DNA of 64,000 bases, taken from positions 45,032,578 through 45,096,577 of the forward strand of contig CM055895.1 of assembly GCA_029582155.1 (NCBI GenBank). The letters are read 5' to 3'. The notes beneath the pieces were generated by a model. It was given only the letters and a program-made list of their open reading frames with translations, did no database searches and had not been told where the DNA came from. Positions 1 through 13,600 of this stretch are shown piece after piece. This stretch comes from Panopea generosa (Eukaryota > Mollusca > Bivalvia > Adapedonta > Hiatellidae). A program made the translations under genes and the position numbers. Every line of letters starts with the position of its first letter. The first letter of the stretch is position 1.

Positions 1-330
1 TGTCTTGCTATCATGAGGGCACAATGCATTGTTCAGGTAAACTGTCTTGCCTTTGGGCACAATGCATGGTTCAGGTAAACTGTCTTGCTATCATGAGGGC
101 ACAATGCATTGTTCAGGTAAACTGTCTTGCCTTTGGGCACGATGCATGGTTCAGGTAAACTGTCTTGCTATCATGAGGGCACAATGCATTGTTCAGGTAA
201 ACTGTCTTGCCTTTGGGCACGATGCATGGTTCAGGTAAACTGTCTTGCTATCATGAGGGCACAATGCATTGTTCAGGTAAACTGTCTTGCCTTTGGGCAC
301 GATGCATGGTTCAGGTAAACTGTCTTGCTA
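1..330. repeat. 80-bp dimeric tandem repeat (minisatellite)
   Basis: About four copies of an 80-bp unit made of two related halves: a 42-bp half with a tatcatgagg segment and a 38-bp half with cctttggg. Both begin tgtcttgc and end caggtaaac. The array runs off the left edge, so its true size is unknown. Short open frames here are repeat artefacts. Confidence 0.9.
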
Positions 331-1299
331 TAGGGCGCAATTCAAGGTAGTGAAACATGTGGTTCAGTGGAAGAGCATCGGTCCTAATGTAGGTGTGTCA
401 TGCTATCCACATGCTAAATTTCACAAATGTAGTTTGAATATTTATTTTACCACAGGATCCAGGTTGTATGTAATTTTACCAATTTTGTTGCCATAGCAAC
501 CACAAGGTTCTTTTTTAGTAATCTTTCCGGATGGACAGACACCAGATTGGCGCATGCTGAAAAAATAAAGGCTTATAAACCTATATTATAAAACCTACTG
601 AATGATTCTCAGGTCAGCATCAAACTCCGACTCTTTGCCAAGTTTCTCCTGCAGCCAGATTACAGGCCATGTCAGTAGTTTGAAAAGTTAAAAGGCAAAC
701 GATCTCTGTATAAACACATACTACTTAAAGTCTCATAACACATGATTTCAGAGAGAACACTGTTTACACAGTGACATATGTAATAGGATGCATGCTCTGA
801 TGGTCCTGTTCTACTATCTGTCTTGTCATCAGCTCTTGTATGCATCAACCATCATGACTGTATATGAGACTTACGCTATCAATCTAAGTGTTAAAACCAG
901 AAACACATTTAAATGTTGTAATGCATGATGGGATGGATGAGCAGACAGATGAAGACTTAAGTCAAACTGTCGGTTTCACATGGAAAGGAGACATCATACC
1001 AAATTTCAACGAATATTGGCACATCACCAAAAAAAATTAAAAAGTTTAACAGATCAAAATTAGTTTTGGGTTTTGGGTCATGGAAATTGCAAACAAAAAC
1101 AAACAAAATCTACAGGTATATCGTTTTTAACTGCGCAGGTCTACTTTATGGTAGAGAACACTCATATGAAGTTTCATTGATGTAAAGGAAGTTAAGTGGA
1201 AAAATTGACAAATTGCGGGAAATTCAGGCATGGCAGGATACACAACAGATGATTCTGATTTTTACTAAAAGGCGTAAAACTGCTATATTCAGTGCTTAC
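331..1299. other. PITPNC1 intron 2 (partial), no gene seen
   Basis: Downstream of PITPNC1 exon 2 on the minus strand. The next expected exon (the segment after the FTEK motif) is not found here and should lie left of the window. A short tRNA-like A-box segment (tggttcagtggaagagc) is at about 360-376. A small minus-strand open stretch near 600-690 has no recognisable homology. Confidence 0.6.
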
Positions 1300-1448
1300 C
1301 TTGAGAGATGAATACGTTTCTCCGTAAACTGACCCTTGCCATGTTCAGGGTGTTCGCAGGGTTCATTAGTGACAACCTCTACACCCTCTCCTTTCTGGCT
1401 CTGCTCATGACTGTGTTTGGCTATCATAAACAGCTGACCAATACGGTA
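1300..1448 (-). CDS. PITPNC1: PITPNC1 coding exon 2
   Basis: 149 bp: acceptor gtcttgtatttcag before TAC, donor CAAG|GTAAGC. It encodes residues 17-65 and two bases of codon 66 (phase 2 exit). It contains the GEGVEVV.NEP loop and the headgroup-contact motif FTEK. The phase-0 entry fits the phase-0 end of exon 1. Confidence 0.93.
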
Positions 1449-4400
1449 CTGAAATACAAGACAATCTCTTATGAAATAAAGAAGTTGAAAAGTCGTAACT
1501 ATGACACTGTGCATTAAGCAGAGGATTTAGCATTTCATGTGGGTGACGTAGATGTTCAGAAAATAATCAATAAGGTGGTGGGTACGGAGAAAAATCATGG
1601 CTTTTAAAGAGAGGGTGTATATGATTGGGAGTCTGGAAAGCTTGAGGTTGTAACAATTCCATCAGAGCCTGAGGTTACCATTTTTTTATATACTGGCCTG
1701 TATGCTTCAGAAGAACTGCCAAGTTTAGTGCAGGTATGAGACCTTTTTTAACACATTGTAAATGAATTACACATCAAGAATCAAGAGAACAGCCAATTTT
1801 AGTTCACTGAAGTTAGAACTAGAACACAAAAAGGATATGCACAGTTTTTATCTAACACTGATCCTTTCAAACAGTTTCGTTTCAACTTATCAGACCATAG
1901 ATGCTGGAGATCTCTCAACAAGATTTTTTAGTTCCAGGCCTAGATAGAAATAGTGTTTGTTTCTCCTTGCGTGACCGACCCACGAAAAAAAAATACTGGG
2001 AAATATTTCTTATGATTTTTTATTTTAAATTTTTCGACCGCTCCTGGCTTGTCTTAAAAATCGGACAAGCTAATTTTCACAATACACTCTCTATCTCTAT
2101 TCTAAACAACACATGTGAAACTGTTGCTTACAGACCATAACTAATCAGTAGAAATGATTGACCCCGTGGTGTTTACCGCATGCCGATATTGCGACTTCGA
2201 AAAACATCTCTTGCATATTCAATTATCTATTTTATTCTTTTAATGTGATTGGTGAGTAGCTTTGAATATAAATTAATCTATTTTTAATAACCGCTATGAT
2301 TGGTTGGATATCTACAACCAAGGTACACACATATTACCGCGCACCTGAGAAAGGAATAAAATAGATGACGACGTTGTTTGCGGATGTCCCTCAAATCCTC
2401 CAATATGAAGAGCATAAAAATATTATCTACCTTTACCAAAATGGTGGCAATTACTAAAATATGATTATGTTTTTGCAGATAATATGCGATTGATCGCGTA
2501 ATGTATAATGTCAGCATTAAGTTCTGGTATTTTTATAAATATTTCGTAGATTTACAATAACTGGACCTCTATGTATGTAAATTTTCTTCTGTGAAAACAT
2601 GAACAGTGAAATTTAAATCAAGTATATGGTGAAGAAAAATCTGGGTAGGGTATTATTGTAATAAACTTATTGCTTTTTGTGTACGTTCAGAGTATAATTT
2701 TCCTTGGCAGTCATATCATGACTTAAATATAGTATTGAAAACAACAATTAAGATAAATTGTCTTTTTAATATTTAAAATATTATAAGTTGACTTGTTGCA
2801 CTTTTCTAGATATTTGAAGGCTTTCATAGACTGCATTTATTTATCATATTGCCAAGTTCTCTTGGATGAATTGAATAGCTTTGTAGGCTTGATGATTGCC
2901 ATTGTTGTATGTTATGACATTTAGCAATCATTAGAAAAGAAGAAAAATATATTTAGAATAATTTTTGAATTAACACCTGCTCCCACACTGCCACAGAGTC
3001 GACATAACAGAAATGATAGTCAATAAAGAACAAAGACTAAATTGCTGCAACATAATAAGTCGGTCATACTTATAGAGACATAGTCAGTTTTCGCTGAAAT
3101 TCTCTAACTTCTCCCAATCTTATTCAAACTCTAAAACTTGTGATTTAGTCACATGCATTATGTTATGGCGAGCTAACCTTACATAAAAATTAATACATTT
3201 AAATCTATTTATGTTTAAATATTTTATATTATACCGTAAAGTGTATTGGTAATAAAAGTCTGGGCAAATGAATCTTTGATCTACTACTACTACTGCTAGT
3301 TTATTTTGATATTGAAACATGATGTTCAGAAACTGTATATATAGAATGACTAATATTAGAAAATTTGACTGCAGTTACTAAAACTATTGGCATTTAAAAA
3401 TGCCTATGAACTATATTTAATAATGTCAACAGATTTATACTAATCATTCTAATTATTAGACAATTTCATGTTTTTGATATAGTTCTGTATGCATTGTTAA
3501 ATGCCAACAGTTTAAGTAACTGCTGTCCAATTTACTAATACTAGTCATGCTGTTGCATTTTGTCAATAAAAATAAACACAGTTCAGTTTATTATAATATA
3601 TATATGTAATACAAATACTATTCATTTTTACAGTTTTCCTTAGTTTTTAATCCTATACTTTTAGGCTCGGGCAGGAAAGTCCATTAAATAGGTCAAGGTT
3701 AGTGATGTAAACATTTTTTAGTTGATGGTGATCAGCTTACAGAATTAATTGTATTACTGAAAAATAAAACTGATTTGAAAAAAGAAAGAAATTCAAACCC
3801 AAGCTCAACAAAAAATTTTAACCTATGGTTTTAAAGCCCAAAGTATGGAAATTTATGTAATTTAGCTATATATACATTGTTTCTACAACATAATATAAAT
3901 GTGTTTATGAAGTTTAGTCACCAAAACATAAGTAGTTCAGAAACAGAGAAAAAGCTGAGCTAAACATAAAACTTTAACCAAACCTGAGCTAAACAACAAA
4001 CTTTAACCTAAGGTTTTAGAGCCCAAAGTATGGAAATTTAGGTATGTTAGCTAAATACATTGTTTCTATTTGTTTGTATAACATGATATAAATATGCTTA
4101 TGAAGTTTAGTCACCGTAGCATGAGTTGTTTGTTCAGAAACATAGAAAAAGCTGAGCTAAACATAAAACTTTAACCAGCAGACGACGCCGACGATGCCAG
4201 GGTCATGACCATAGCTCTTTGTTTTTTTCAAAAAGATGAGCTAAAATCACTGAACAATTGATATGCACAATTAATGTATAGGCCTCACACTGATCCTTTC
4301 CATAAAGTTTTGGCTAAATCCAACCACAGATCTAATGTAGGAGAAGTTATCCGAACAATATTTGGTGACAAAGTGACAGACAAACGAAAAGCACAAAAAC

Positions 4401-6184
4401 AATATACGTTTGCCACTTCCAAGAATACATCCAACAATTCTAAAAATTATCGGTGGAACCGATGGATGCTCCCCAAGTGAGTGTTTGACTCTGTACCATA
4501 TTCCCTTAGCGCTGATGGCTACTTGGTTGAACACAGAGACAATATTCACATCTGCACTTGGTAATGATGCATCCTAGCAAGTTTCATAAAATTCCAACAT
4601 GGGATTGTAGAGAAATAGCCCAGACAAGAATTTGGTCACAAACAGAATCAAAGGTCCATAACTCTGTGAAAAATCATCGAACCGGAACAGAAAGACAGTA
4701 TGCGCATCTGCACTTGATAATGATGCATCCTAGCAAGTTTCATAAAATTCCAACCAGACGTAGAGTAATAGCTCGGACAAGAATTTGGTCACAAACAGAA
4801 TCAAAGGGCCATAACTCCGTGAAAAAACATCGAACCGAAACACAAAGATAGTATGCGCATCTGCACTTGGTAATGATGCATCCTAGCAAGTTTCATAAAA
4901 TTCCAACCAGATGTTGTAGAGAAATAGCCCGGACAAGAATTTGGTCTCAAACAGAATCAAAGGGCCATTACTCCATGAAAAAACTTTGATCCGAAACACA
5001 AAGACAGTATGTGCATCTGCACTTGGTAATGATGCATCCTAGCAAGTTTCATAAAATTCCAACCAGATGTTGTGGAGAAATAGCATGGACAAGAATTTGG
5101 TCACAAATAGAATCAAAGGGCCATAACTCTGTTAAAATATCATCGAACCGGAACACAAAGACAGTATGCGCATCTGCACTTGGTAATGATGCATCCTAAC
5201 AAGTTTCATAAAATTCCAACCAGACGTTGTAGGGAAATAGCGTGGATAAGAATTTGGTCACAAATATAATCAAAGGGCCATAACTCCGTTAAAAATCATC
5301 GAACCGGAACAGAAAGACAGTATGCACATCTGCACTTGGTAATGATGCATCCTAGCAAGTTTCATAAAATTTTAACCAGAGGTTGTAGAGAAATAGCGTG
5401 GACAAGAATTTGGTCATGAATAGAATCAAAGTGCCATAACTCCGTAAAAAATTATTGATCCAAAACACAAAGACAGTATGCGCATCTGCACTTGGTAATG
5501 ATGCATCCTAGCAAGTTTCATAAAATTCCAACCAGACGTTGTAGAGAAATAGCATCGACAAGAATTTGGTCACAAATAAAATCAAAGGGCCATAACTCTG
5601 TGAAAAAATCATCGAACTGGAACACAAAGACAGTATGCGCATCTGCACTTGGTAATGATGCATCATAGAAAGTGTTATAAAATTCCAATCAGAGGTTGTA
5701 GAGAAATAGCGTGAACAAGAATTGGTGACACAGACGGACGCACGCACAGACGAAGCGGCAACTATATGCTTCCCCCCTTTAGGGGAGCATAAAAACATTG
5801 TTAAATAACTGATTATTTTATAGACCCCCCTCCACCCAAATTTCAAACTAGATAACATCTAAGTATACAGATGCAAAGCCGAAACTACAAAAGCCTCTTT
5901 GACTTACTTTCTGTATCAAGCGAATAGATTTGTAATAAAAGTTGCATTCTAGCTACTTTATGTGCTTACCACTTGAAATACCAAGCCAAGAAGAGAATTA
6001 ACAGTAAACTAGAAAATATTTTTTTAAATAATAAACAGAATCAGTAAGGCGGTGTTTAATGTTCGACAAGATTTCTCAAGAAATGTAAACAATGTGTGGG
6101 TGCTAATTACAATCCACGCCAGAAACATTATTCATACAGTGCTGTGTGCTCAGTGTTGCCATTTGTACTGAGTGTGTATACATT

Positions 6185-6219
<35 letters not shown>

Positions 6220-9200
6220 ATTTGTACTGAATTTGTGTACATTTTTACTGTGTTGTACTGTGTTTGTATACAGTTGTACTGTCTGTGTGTGTATACATTT
6301 GTATTGTGTAGGTATACATACATTGGTAGTGAGTCTGTGTACATTTACTGTATTGTACTGTATTTGTATACAGTTGTAGAGTGTGTGTATACATTTGTAT
6401 TGTGTGTGTATACATTTGTACTATGTGTGTATACATTTGTACTGTATGTTTGTGTATACATTTGTACTGTGTTTTGTATACAGTTGTACTATGTGTGTAT
6501 ACATTTGTACTATGTGTGTATACATTTGTACTGTATGTATGTGTATACATTTGTACTATGTGTGCATACATTTGACCTATGTGTGTATACATTTGGACTG
6601 TGTGTGTATACATTTGTACTCTGTGTGTATACATTTGTACTATGTGTGTATACATTTGGACTGTGTGTGTATACATTTGTACTATGTGTGTATACATTTG
6701 TACTGTGTGTGTATACATTTGTACTATGTGTGCATACATTTGTACTATGTGTGTATACATTTGTACTATGTGTGCATACATTTGGACTGTGTGTGTTTAC
6801 ATTTGTACTATGTGTGCATACATTTGGACTGTGTGTGTATACATTTGTACTATGTGTGTATACATTTGTACTGTATGTATGTGTATACATTTGTACTATA
6901 TGTGCATACATTTGTACTATGTGTGTATACATTTGGACTGTGTGTGTATACATTTGTACTCTGTGTGTATACATTTGTACTGTGTGTGTATACATTTGGA
7001 CTGTGTGTGTATACATTTGTACTCTGTGTGTATACATTTGGACTGTGTGTGCATACATTTGTACTATGTGTGCATACATTTGGACTATATGTGTATACAT
7101 TTGTACTATGTGTGTATACATTTGTACTGTATGTATGTGTATACATTTGTACTATGTGTGCATACATTTGTACTATGTGTGTATACATTTGGACTGTGTG
7201 TGCATACATTTGTACTATGTGTGTATACATTTGGACTGTGTGTGCATACATTTGTACTGTGTGTGTATAATCGGGCCCTACAGGACTTACATATGGACAC
7301 TCTGATAGGAGCATTTGTTTGGCCCATGTCACACAAGCAGCAACATTTATTTAGTCAGCACCACTGCTGTAAAGTTATTTCGGTACTGTATGATTTTCAG
7401 GTAGCCTGATTAAATAAGTCTTTGGTGAACAGTTTTTTTTTTATTACTTGGATATCAGATCTGCTGTCTCGGGAGACACAAAATGAAATACCTTTAAAAC
7501 ACTCCTTAGAGCTGTGCAATATGTTGCACTAGATTTTCTGGTACAATAATAAAGCCAATAATCTGCCACATGGCGTCATAAAATTTTAAAAGAGCAAATT
7601 GCAAAACTGAAGACAAATGAATTATCTGGGAATTTAAAAGCATTCAAATGAACTGATTAAACACACCAACAAACAGAACATGGCTGACCACTCTTCAGCT
7701 AAAGCTCAGTCTGTGAAAAATAGATATGGTCCGAGACCCAGTATCTGACATTTTTAACTGGCTTACAAAAGTTTTCCAAACATATAGCCCCGCTTTATAT
7801 CCAATTGGAACAATCTAAGCAAGATGTTGGGACAATTTTAAGTATCGGTAGTTTCATTGCGGAATCTGAATAAAATTATGATTATATGATATAAAAATTT
7901 AAACTTAATATAAACTTTAGTCTTCTGTTATGACGGACTATAATTCAGTTCAGTTCAGTTATTTTGGAAATTTTCTCGTACAAAGTACTAAAGTCCTGAA
8001 TGGTTTTTGGTATAGACTGAAAGCTTAACTTAACAACTATAACTACAAACAGGGGACTTTCCTTATATCATAACATGGATGTTATTTTAAAAAAAACATA
8101 ATAGAACATAATTATTGAATACATCGTCATAATAACATATTTACAACAGTTACTAACAATATCATGTTAACTATATCATTAATAAATACATCATTAGTAT
8201 GTCATATTTAATTACCCTTTGATATATACTAAATCTTTATTTATGTTTCAAGTATAAATGTCAAAATAATACAAAATACTTATCAATTTAAAGTTCTTCA
8301 AGAAAAAAGAGAGGATGAATACATTTATTAAACATTTAAATGATTATTATTCTTTCATTGCCAAATAATTATATATCTTTAAATTTTACGTTAAATATTT
8401 AGAATGTTATTTCTTAATTTCAGAGAATGTTTCATATACTGAGCAAATCCGATTAAAATATTTTTGTCATTTGATTTAAGCAGCTCAATAAGCTTGTACA
8501 ATTGAAAGGTCTTAGGAAATATAATATCATCCTTTGATAACTGTAGCAACAACAGATAAAAATGAAGTGGTATACCGGGTGATATCTTCCACCTCAGTTG
8601 AGTTACAACATAAACAAAATCTCTCATTTCTTGGAATATGATTTCTTGTCTAACGACCAGTTTGAGTTATAAGATTAAGAGCAGATAATCTAATTCTTAG
8701 ATAAAGTAACAAACAATCATTTAATTGTTTTGGAGAATTATCTGAATATTGCTCATATGCAAAACTGTTTTTTAGAATACTTATTCTCCTCTTCAATAAC
8801 ATGACACTATTGTTAACTGTACCATACCATTCTTGAACAAGAGTTGTCAGAAGACAACAAAGATCGCCTATGGGATAAATCTCACCACCCATGCAAAGAT
8901 TGAGATTGGAGGCAAACACCAAAACTTTATACTCAAAAGTTTAACATGAATGTCTACAGACGACGCCGATGCCGGTTTCATGGCAAAAGCTCTCCTGGAC
9001 ATTCGTCTTGGCCAGCTTCTAAATCAATCAGTTACAAGTTTTTTGAATATACATGGAAATATTTTATCAAGCGAAGCATTATCTGTAAATAAGTATGAAA
9101 ACCCATTTATTACCTTCTTAACATTAGAAACTCGATTTTAACACCTTTTTGCACAGTCGCTTAACTTGTTGGTATAATTTATGTATTGTGATATTGCCAG

Positions 9201-10598
9201 CACCTTACTAACTTTACACCAGTACTTTATGCTTCTGGAATTATGTGTAATTATTACATTATACAAGAATCATAAAGTACCGGTGACTGTATTATGTTCA
9301 GCGGATAGCGCCCAATTTAAGTATATGTTCTAGATTTTTATATATGCAAGCCCTCATTTTTTTACCCATTCAAACATTATCTTATTGTCAAATTTGATAT
9401 TTTTTATACAATTCTTCATTTTGCCTAAAATGATACTTCCTTTTTTAATATTTAAAATCTAAAACATCAAATTGCACTCCCAACCTCTCCCCACTATATG
9501 GAAACAGTTATCATCATGCCTTAATCAAACTTGGCACAGAAACATGACTTTTGCTAAGGGGATATAATCCGAAATGTATCTCGCTACATAAAGAGAACAA
9601 AGAATAAATCTGGAAATGAATTATGCAAATTACGTGAAAGATTTGCCCTCTGCCCCTTTTCCTTGCTCCCTACCCTTTTTCCTCAGGTCTAGAAAAACAC
9701 TACAAAATAGAATGTATGCAAAGTTAATGCTTCACCACTAAGTCACTGTTGCGTTTCATAATTGTAATGATTATGAAAGGAAATCAACTGGTAATGAGAA
9801 AACCATAACACTATAACTTTACAAATGCTCACAATTTCATGGCAGGTGTCTATACATGAAGGAAATAACTGTTGCTAAGTAATAATTGTTGCTAAGTAAT
9901 AACTATTTCCTTCATTATTGAATATTTAACAAACATTCAATAAATATTCCATGCCTGTTATAATTTTAAATGTGAAAGCAATTGAATTTGTCTATACTGC
10001 AGTCTATTTACTATGGATGATGAGATTGGAGAAGATACAAGTCTATTTTGTAATTCCTTGGCTCAGACAAACGGTTTATTCAAATACTGCAGAGTTAAAC
10101 CAAACTTAATTTCAACAAGAAAACAGAGCATTTAAGCAGCAATAGCATTGTAGCTAGGTTTTCCGAGTTATCGTTTAGAACAAAATGCTTATCTAAAAAA
10201 GAACAAGTTTGAACAAAAAACACTTAAGAGAACATGTTTGTAAAAGAAACTACTCAAAAAGCAATCTATATAATGTATTGGTCTTGTTTTGGTGTAAGCA
10301 GTTTTATTCAATATATGGCCATCTTTTAAAAAAACTTGCTTGCTGTACTCCTACCTATCACTCAAAATTGCAGCTATCCAAACATTTTTATTGCCTTTCA
10401 AAGCATTTAATTTTTTCTCATTTTTCTTTTTAATGACAATGCAAATTCTAGCCAAAAAAAAATTAACCGAATGTTTGGGGCACACTTTTTGATCTATAAA
10501 TTATGTTTAGTGGTATTTAACTGATGTTTCTCATTCAATGTGGTGTGAATCTCATTTTTAATACCTCACAGTCAAGAAATTCTTTCAGATCTAAATCG

Positions 10599-10673
<75 letters not shown>

Positions 10674-13600
10674 AGGGATTGGGGGTGAGGGGTACATGGC
10701 AATTAAATATTTCCTTCTTAGATCTTTCCATCCAAACTGGATGCACAAACTCTCATGTACAGTAGAACTTTGATTTTTTCAACATCATCCAAACATGAAC
10801 AATAATAATGTACATACATCAAAATAGGAATTCTGCAGGGACCAGATAAGTAGTTCAAGTTGTATATGTTGTTCGAGCCAACAAAGTTCAACTGAATATA
10901 AAGTCAGGGCTTTACATTAATGCTCGCACGACTGTCTGGGACATATGAATCATGGGTATGGACAAGTAAAACATAAGGCTTTTAGTCTGAATTAACAAGT
11001 GAAAATTCTGAAATTAATCACGGCATCTCTTTTATGCACATCCCCTGTTGTTTTTTTTTAACTTTAATAAAACAGTTTATTTAGCTACTCTTAATCTTAT
11101 ATCCATAGGACTATAGTACCATAATTCTAGATTAATTAAGGACAAGTTGATTTTGGTTAGGACAACGGATTTTAGAAATACTTGTCCGACTTGACAAGTG
11201 AAATAAAAAATCAATGTAAAGGCCTGAAACAATATAGTATTAGAGAGCATCAGTCATTGAGCTGTCATTAGAGTGATATATCATTTTCTGTCACATTGAA
11301 TAGAGAGAATATTGGTTACTGGTATATTGATTTTCTGGACTCCTGAAAGTCAAACAATCTTGTTGGTCAAATAAAACTGGTGTTTGATGGTTGTCATATA
11401 AAGTGCCTCTCACTCACAGTTAACAGTTACAGATTACACAAGTTGCAACAAACACTTAAGATATTTATAATTCTTTTCAAATGGGTTTAACTTCCACCAC
11501 AAGTCACTGGTAAACAAGGATCTAGCAGTGAGAGTTAAATGGTTGTCAGATGGCATCATTTCCATCACTCAGCAAGTAACTGGTAAACAAGGATCTAGCA
11601 GTGAGAGTTAAATGGTTGTCAGATGGCAGTCACTTCCATCACTCGGCAAGTCACTGGTAAACAAGGATCTAGCAGTGAGGTTAAATGGTTGTCAGATAGC
11701 AGTCACTTCCATCACTCGGCAAGTAACTGGTAAACAAGGACCTAGCAGTGAGGTTAAATGGTTGTAAGATGGCAGTCACTTCCATCACATGGTGAGTCAC
11801 TGGTAAACAAGGATCTAGCAGTGAAGTTAAATGGTTGTTAGATGGCAGTCGCTTCCATCACTCGGCAAGTCACTGGTAAACAAGGATCTAGCAGTGAGGT
11901 TAAATGGTTGTTAGATGGCAGTCACTTCCATCACTCAGCAAGTCACTGGTAAACAAGGACCTAGCAGTGAGAGTTAAATGGTTGTTAGATGGCAGTCACT
12001 TCCATCACTCAGCAAGTCACTGGTAAACAAGGACCTAGCAATAAGAGTTAAATGGTTGTTAGATGGCAGTCACTTCCATCACTCAGCAAGTAACTGGTAA
12101 ACAAGGACCTAGCAGTGAGAGTTAAATGGTTGTCAGATGGCAGTCACTTCCATCACTCGGCAAGTAACTGGTAAACAAGGATCTAGCAGTGAGTTTAACC
12201 CTTTACTTCATAAAGACATCTTTAATGGACACCTCTTAAATATTGAAAGTATTAATTCACCATGTATCAGCAATGGGTGAATTATGTTTATATAAACTGA
12301 CAGAGTGGAAAACAGTGCAGGAAGTGTTCAGATTTCTCTCTTCATGCACTGTTTTCAAAGGCCTTCTGTGATTGGGGCGGGAAAAGGCGTATCTATGGAG
12401 TAAAAGGTTAAATGGTTGTTAGATGGCAGTCACTTCCATCACTCGGCAAATAACTGGTAAACAAGGATCTAGCAGTGAGGTTAAATGGTTGTCAGATGGC
12501 ATCATTTCCATCACTCGGCAAGTAACTGGTAAACAAGGACCTAGCAGTGAGGTTTAATGATTGTTAGATAGTAGTCATTTCCATCACTTGGCAAGTAACT
12601 GGTAAACAAGGACCTAGCAGTGAGGTTAAATGGTTGTTAGATGGCAGTCACTTCCATCACTCGGCAAATAACTGGTAAACAAGGATCTAGCAGTGAGGTT
12701 AAATGGTTGTCAGATGGCATCATTTCCATCACTCGGCAAGTAACTGGTAAACAAGGACCTAGCAGTGAGGTTTAATGATTGTTAGATAGTAGTCATTTCC
12801 ATCACTTGGCAAGTAACTGGTAAACAAGGACCTAGCAGTGAGGTTAAATGGTTGTTAGATGGCAGTCACTTCCATCACTCGGCAAGTTACTGGTAAACAA
12901 GGACCTAGCAGTGAAGTTAAATGGTTGTTGTATGGCAGTCACTTCCATCACTCGGCAAGTAACTGGTTAACAAGGACAAAGCAGTGAGGTTAAATGGTTG
13001 TTAGATGGCAGTCACTTCCATCACTCGGCAAGTAACTGGTAAACAAGGATCTAGCAGTGAGGTTAAATGGTTGTTAGATGGCAGTCACTTCCATCACTCG
13101 GCAAGTAACTGGTAAACAAGGACCTAGCAGAGAGGTTAAATGGTTGTCAGATGGCAGTCACTTCCATCACTTAGCAAGTCACTGGTAAACAATGACATTG
13201 CAGAGAGGTTAAATGGTTGTTAGATGGCATCATTTCCATCACGTGGCAAGTAACTAGTAAACAAGGATCTAGCAGTGAGGTTAAATGGTTGTTGGATGGC
13301 AGTCACTTCCATCACTCGGCAAGTCACTGGTAAACAAGGACCTAGCAGTGAGGTTAAATGATTATTAGATGGCAGTCACTTCCATCACTTGGCAAGTAAC
13401 TAGTAAACAAGGACCTAGCAGTGAGGTTAAATGGTTGTAAGATGGCAGTCACTTCCATCACTCGGCAAGTAACTGGTAAACAAGGACCTATCAGTGAGGT
13501 TAAATGGTTATTAGATGGCATCATTTCCATCACTCGGCAAGTAACTAGTAAACAAGGACCTAGCAGTGAGGTTAAATGGTTGTCAGATGGCAGTCACTTC

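Noticed and set aside
1308..1517. 69-codon plus-strand ORF
   Set aside because: It is the antisense shadow of PITPNC1 exon 2, which has correct splice sites and strong family similarity on the minus strand.
4274..5199. ORFs with repeated MMHPSKFHKIPT segments
   Set aside because: Products of the 155-bp tandem array; period and frame shift between units, and no gene context.
6172..7305. 377-codon open frame, and similar long frames on the other strand
   Set aside because: Produced by a 21-bp tandem repeat whose period is a multiple of three; no homology, start context or splice evidence.
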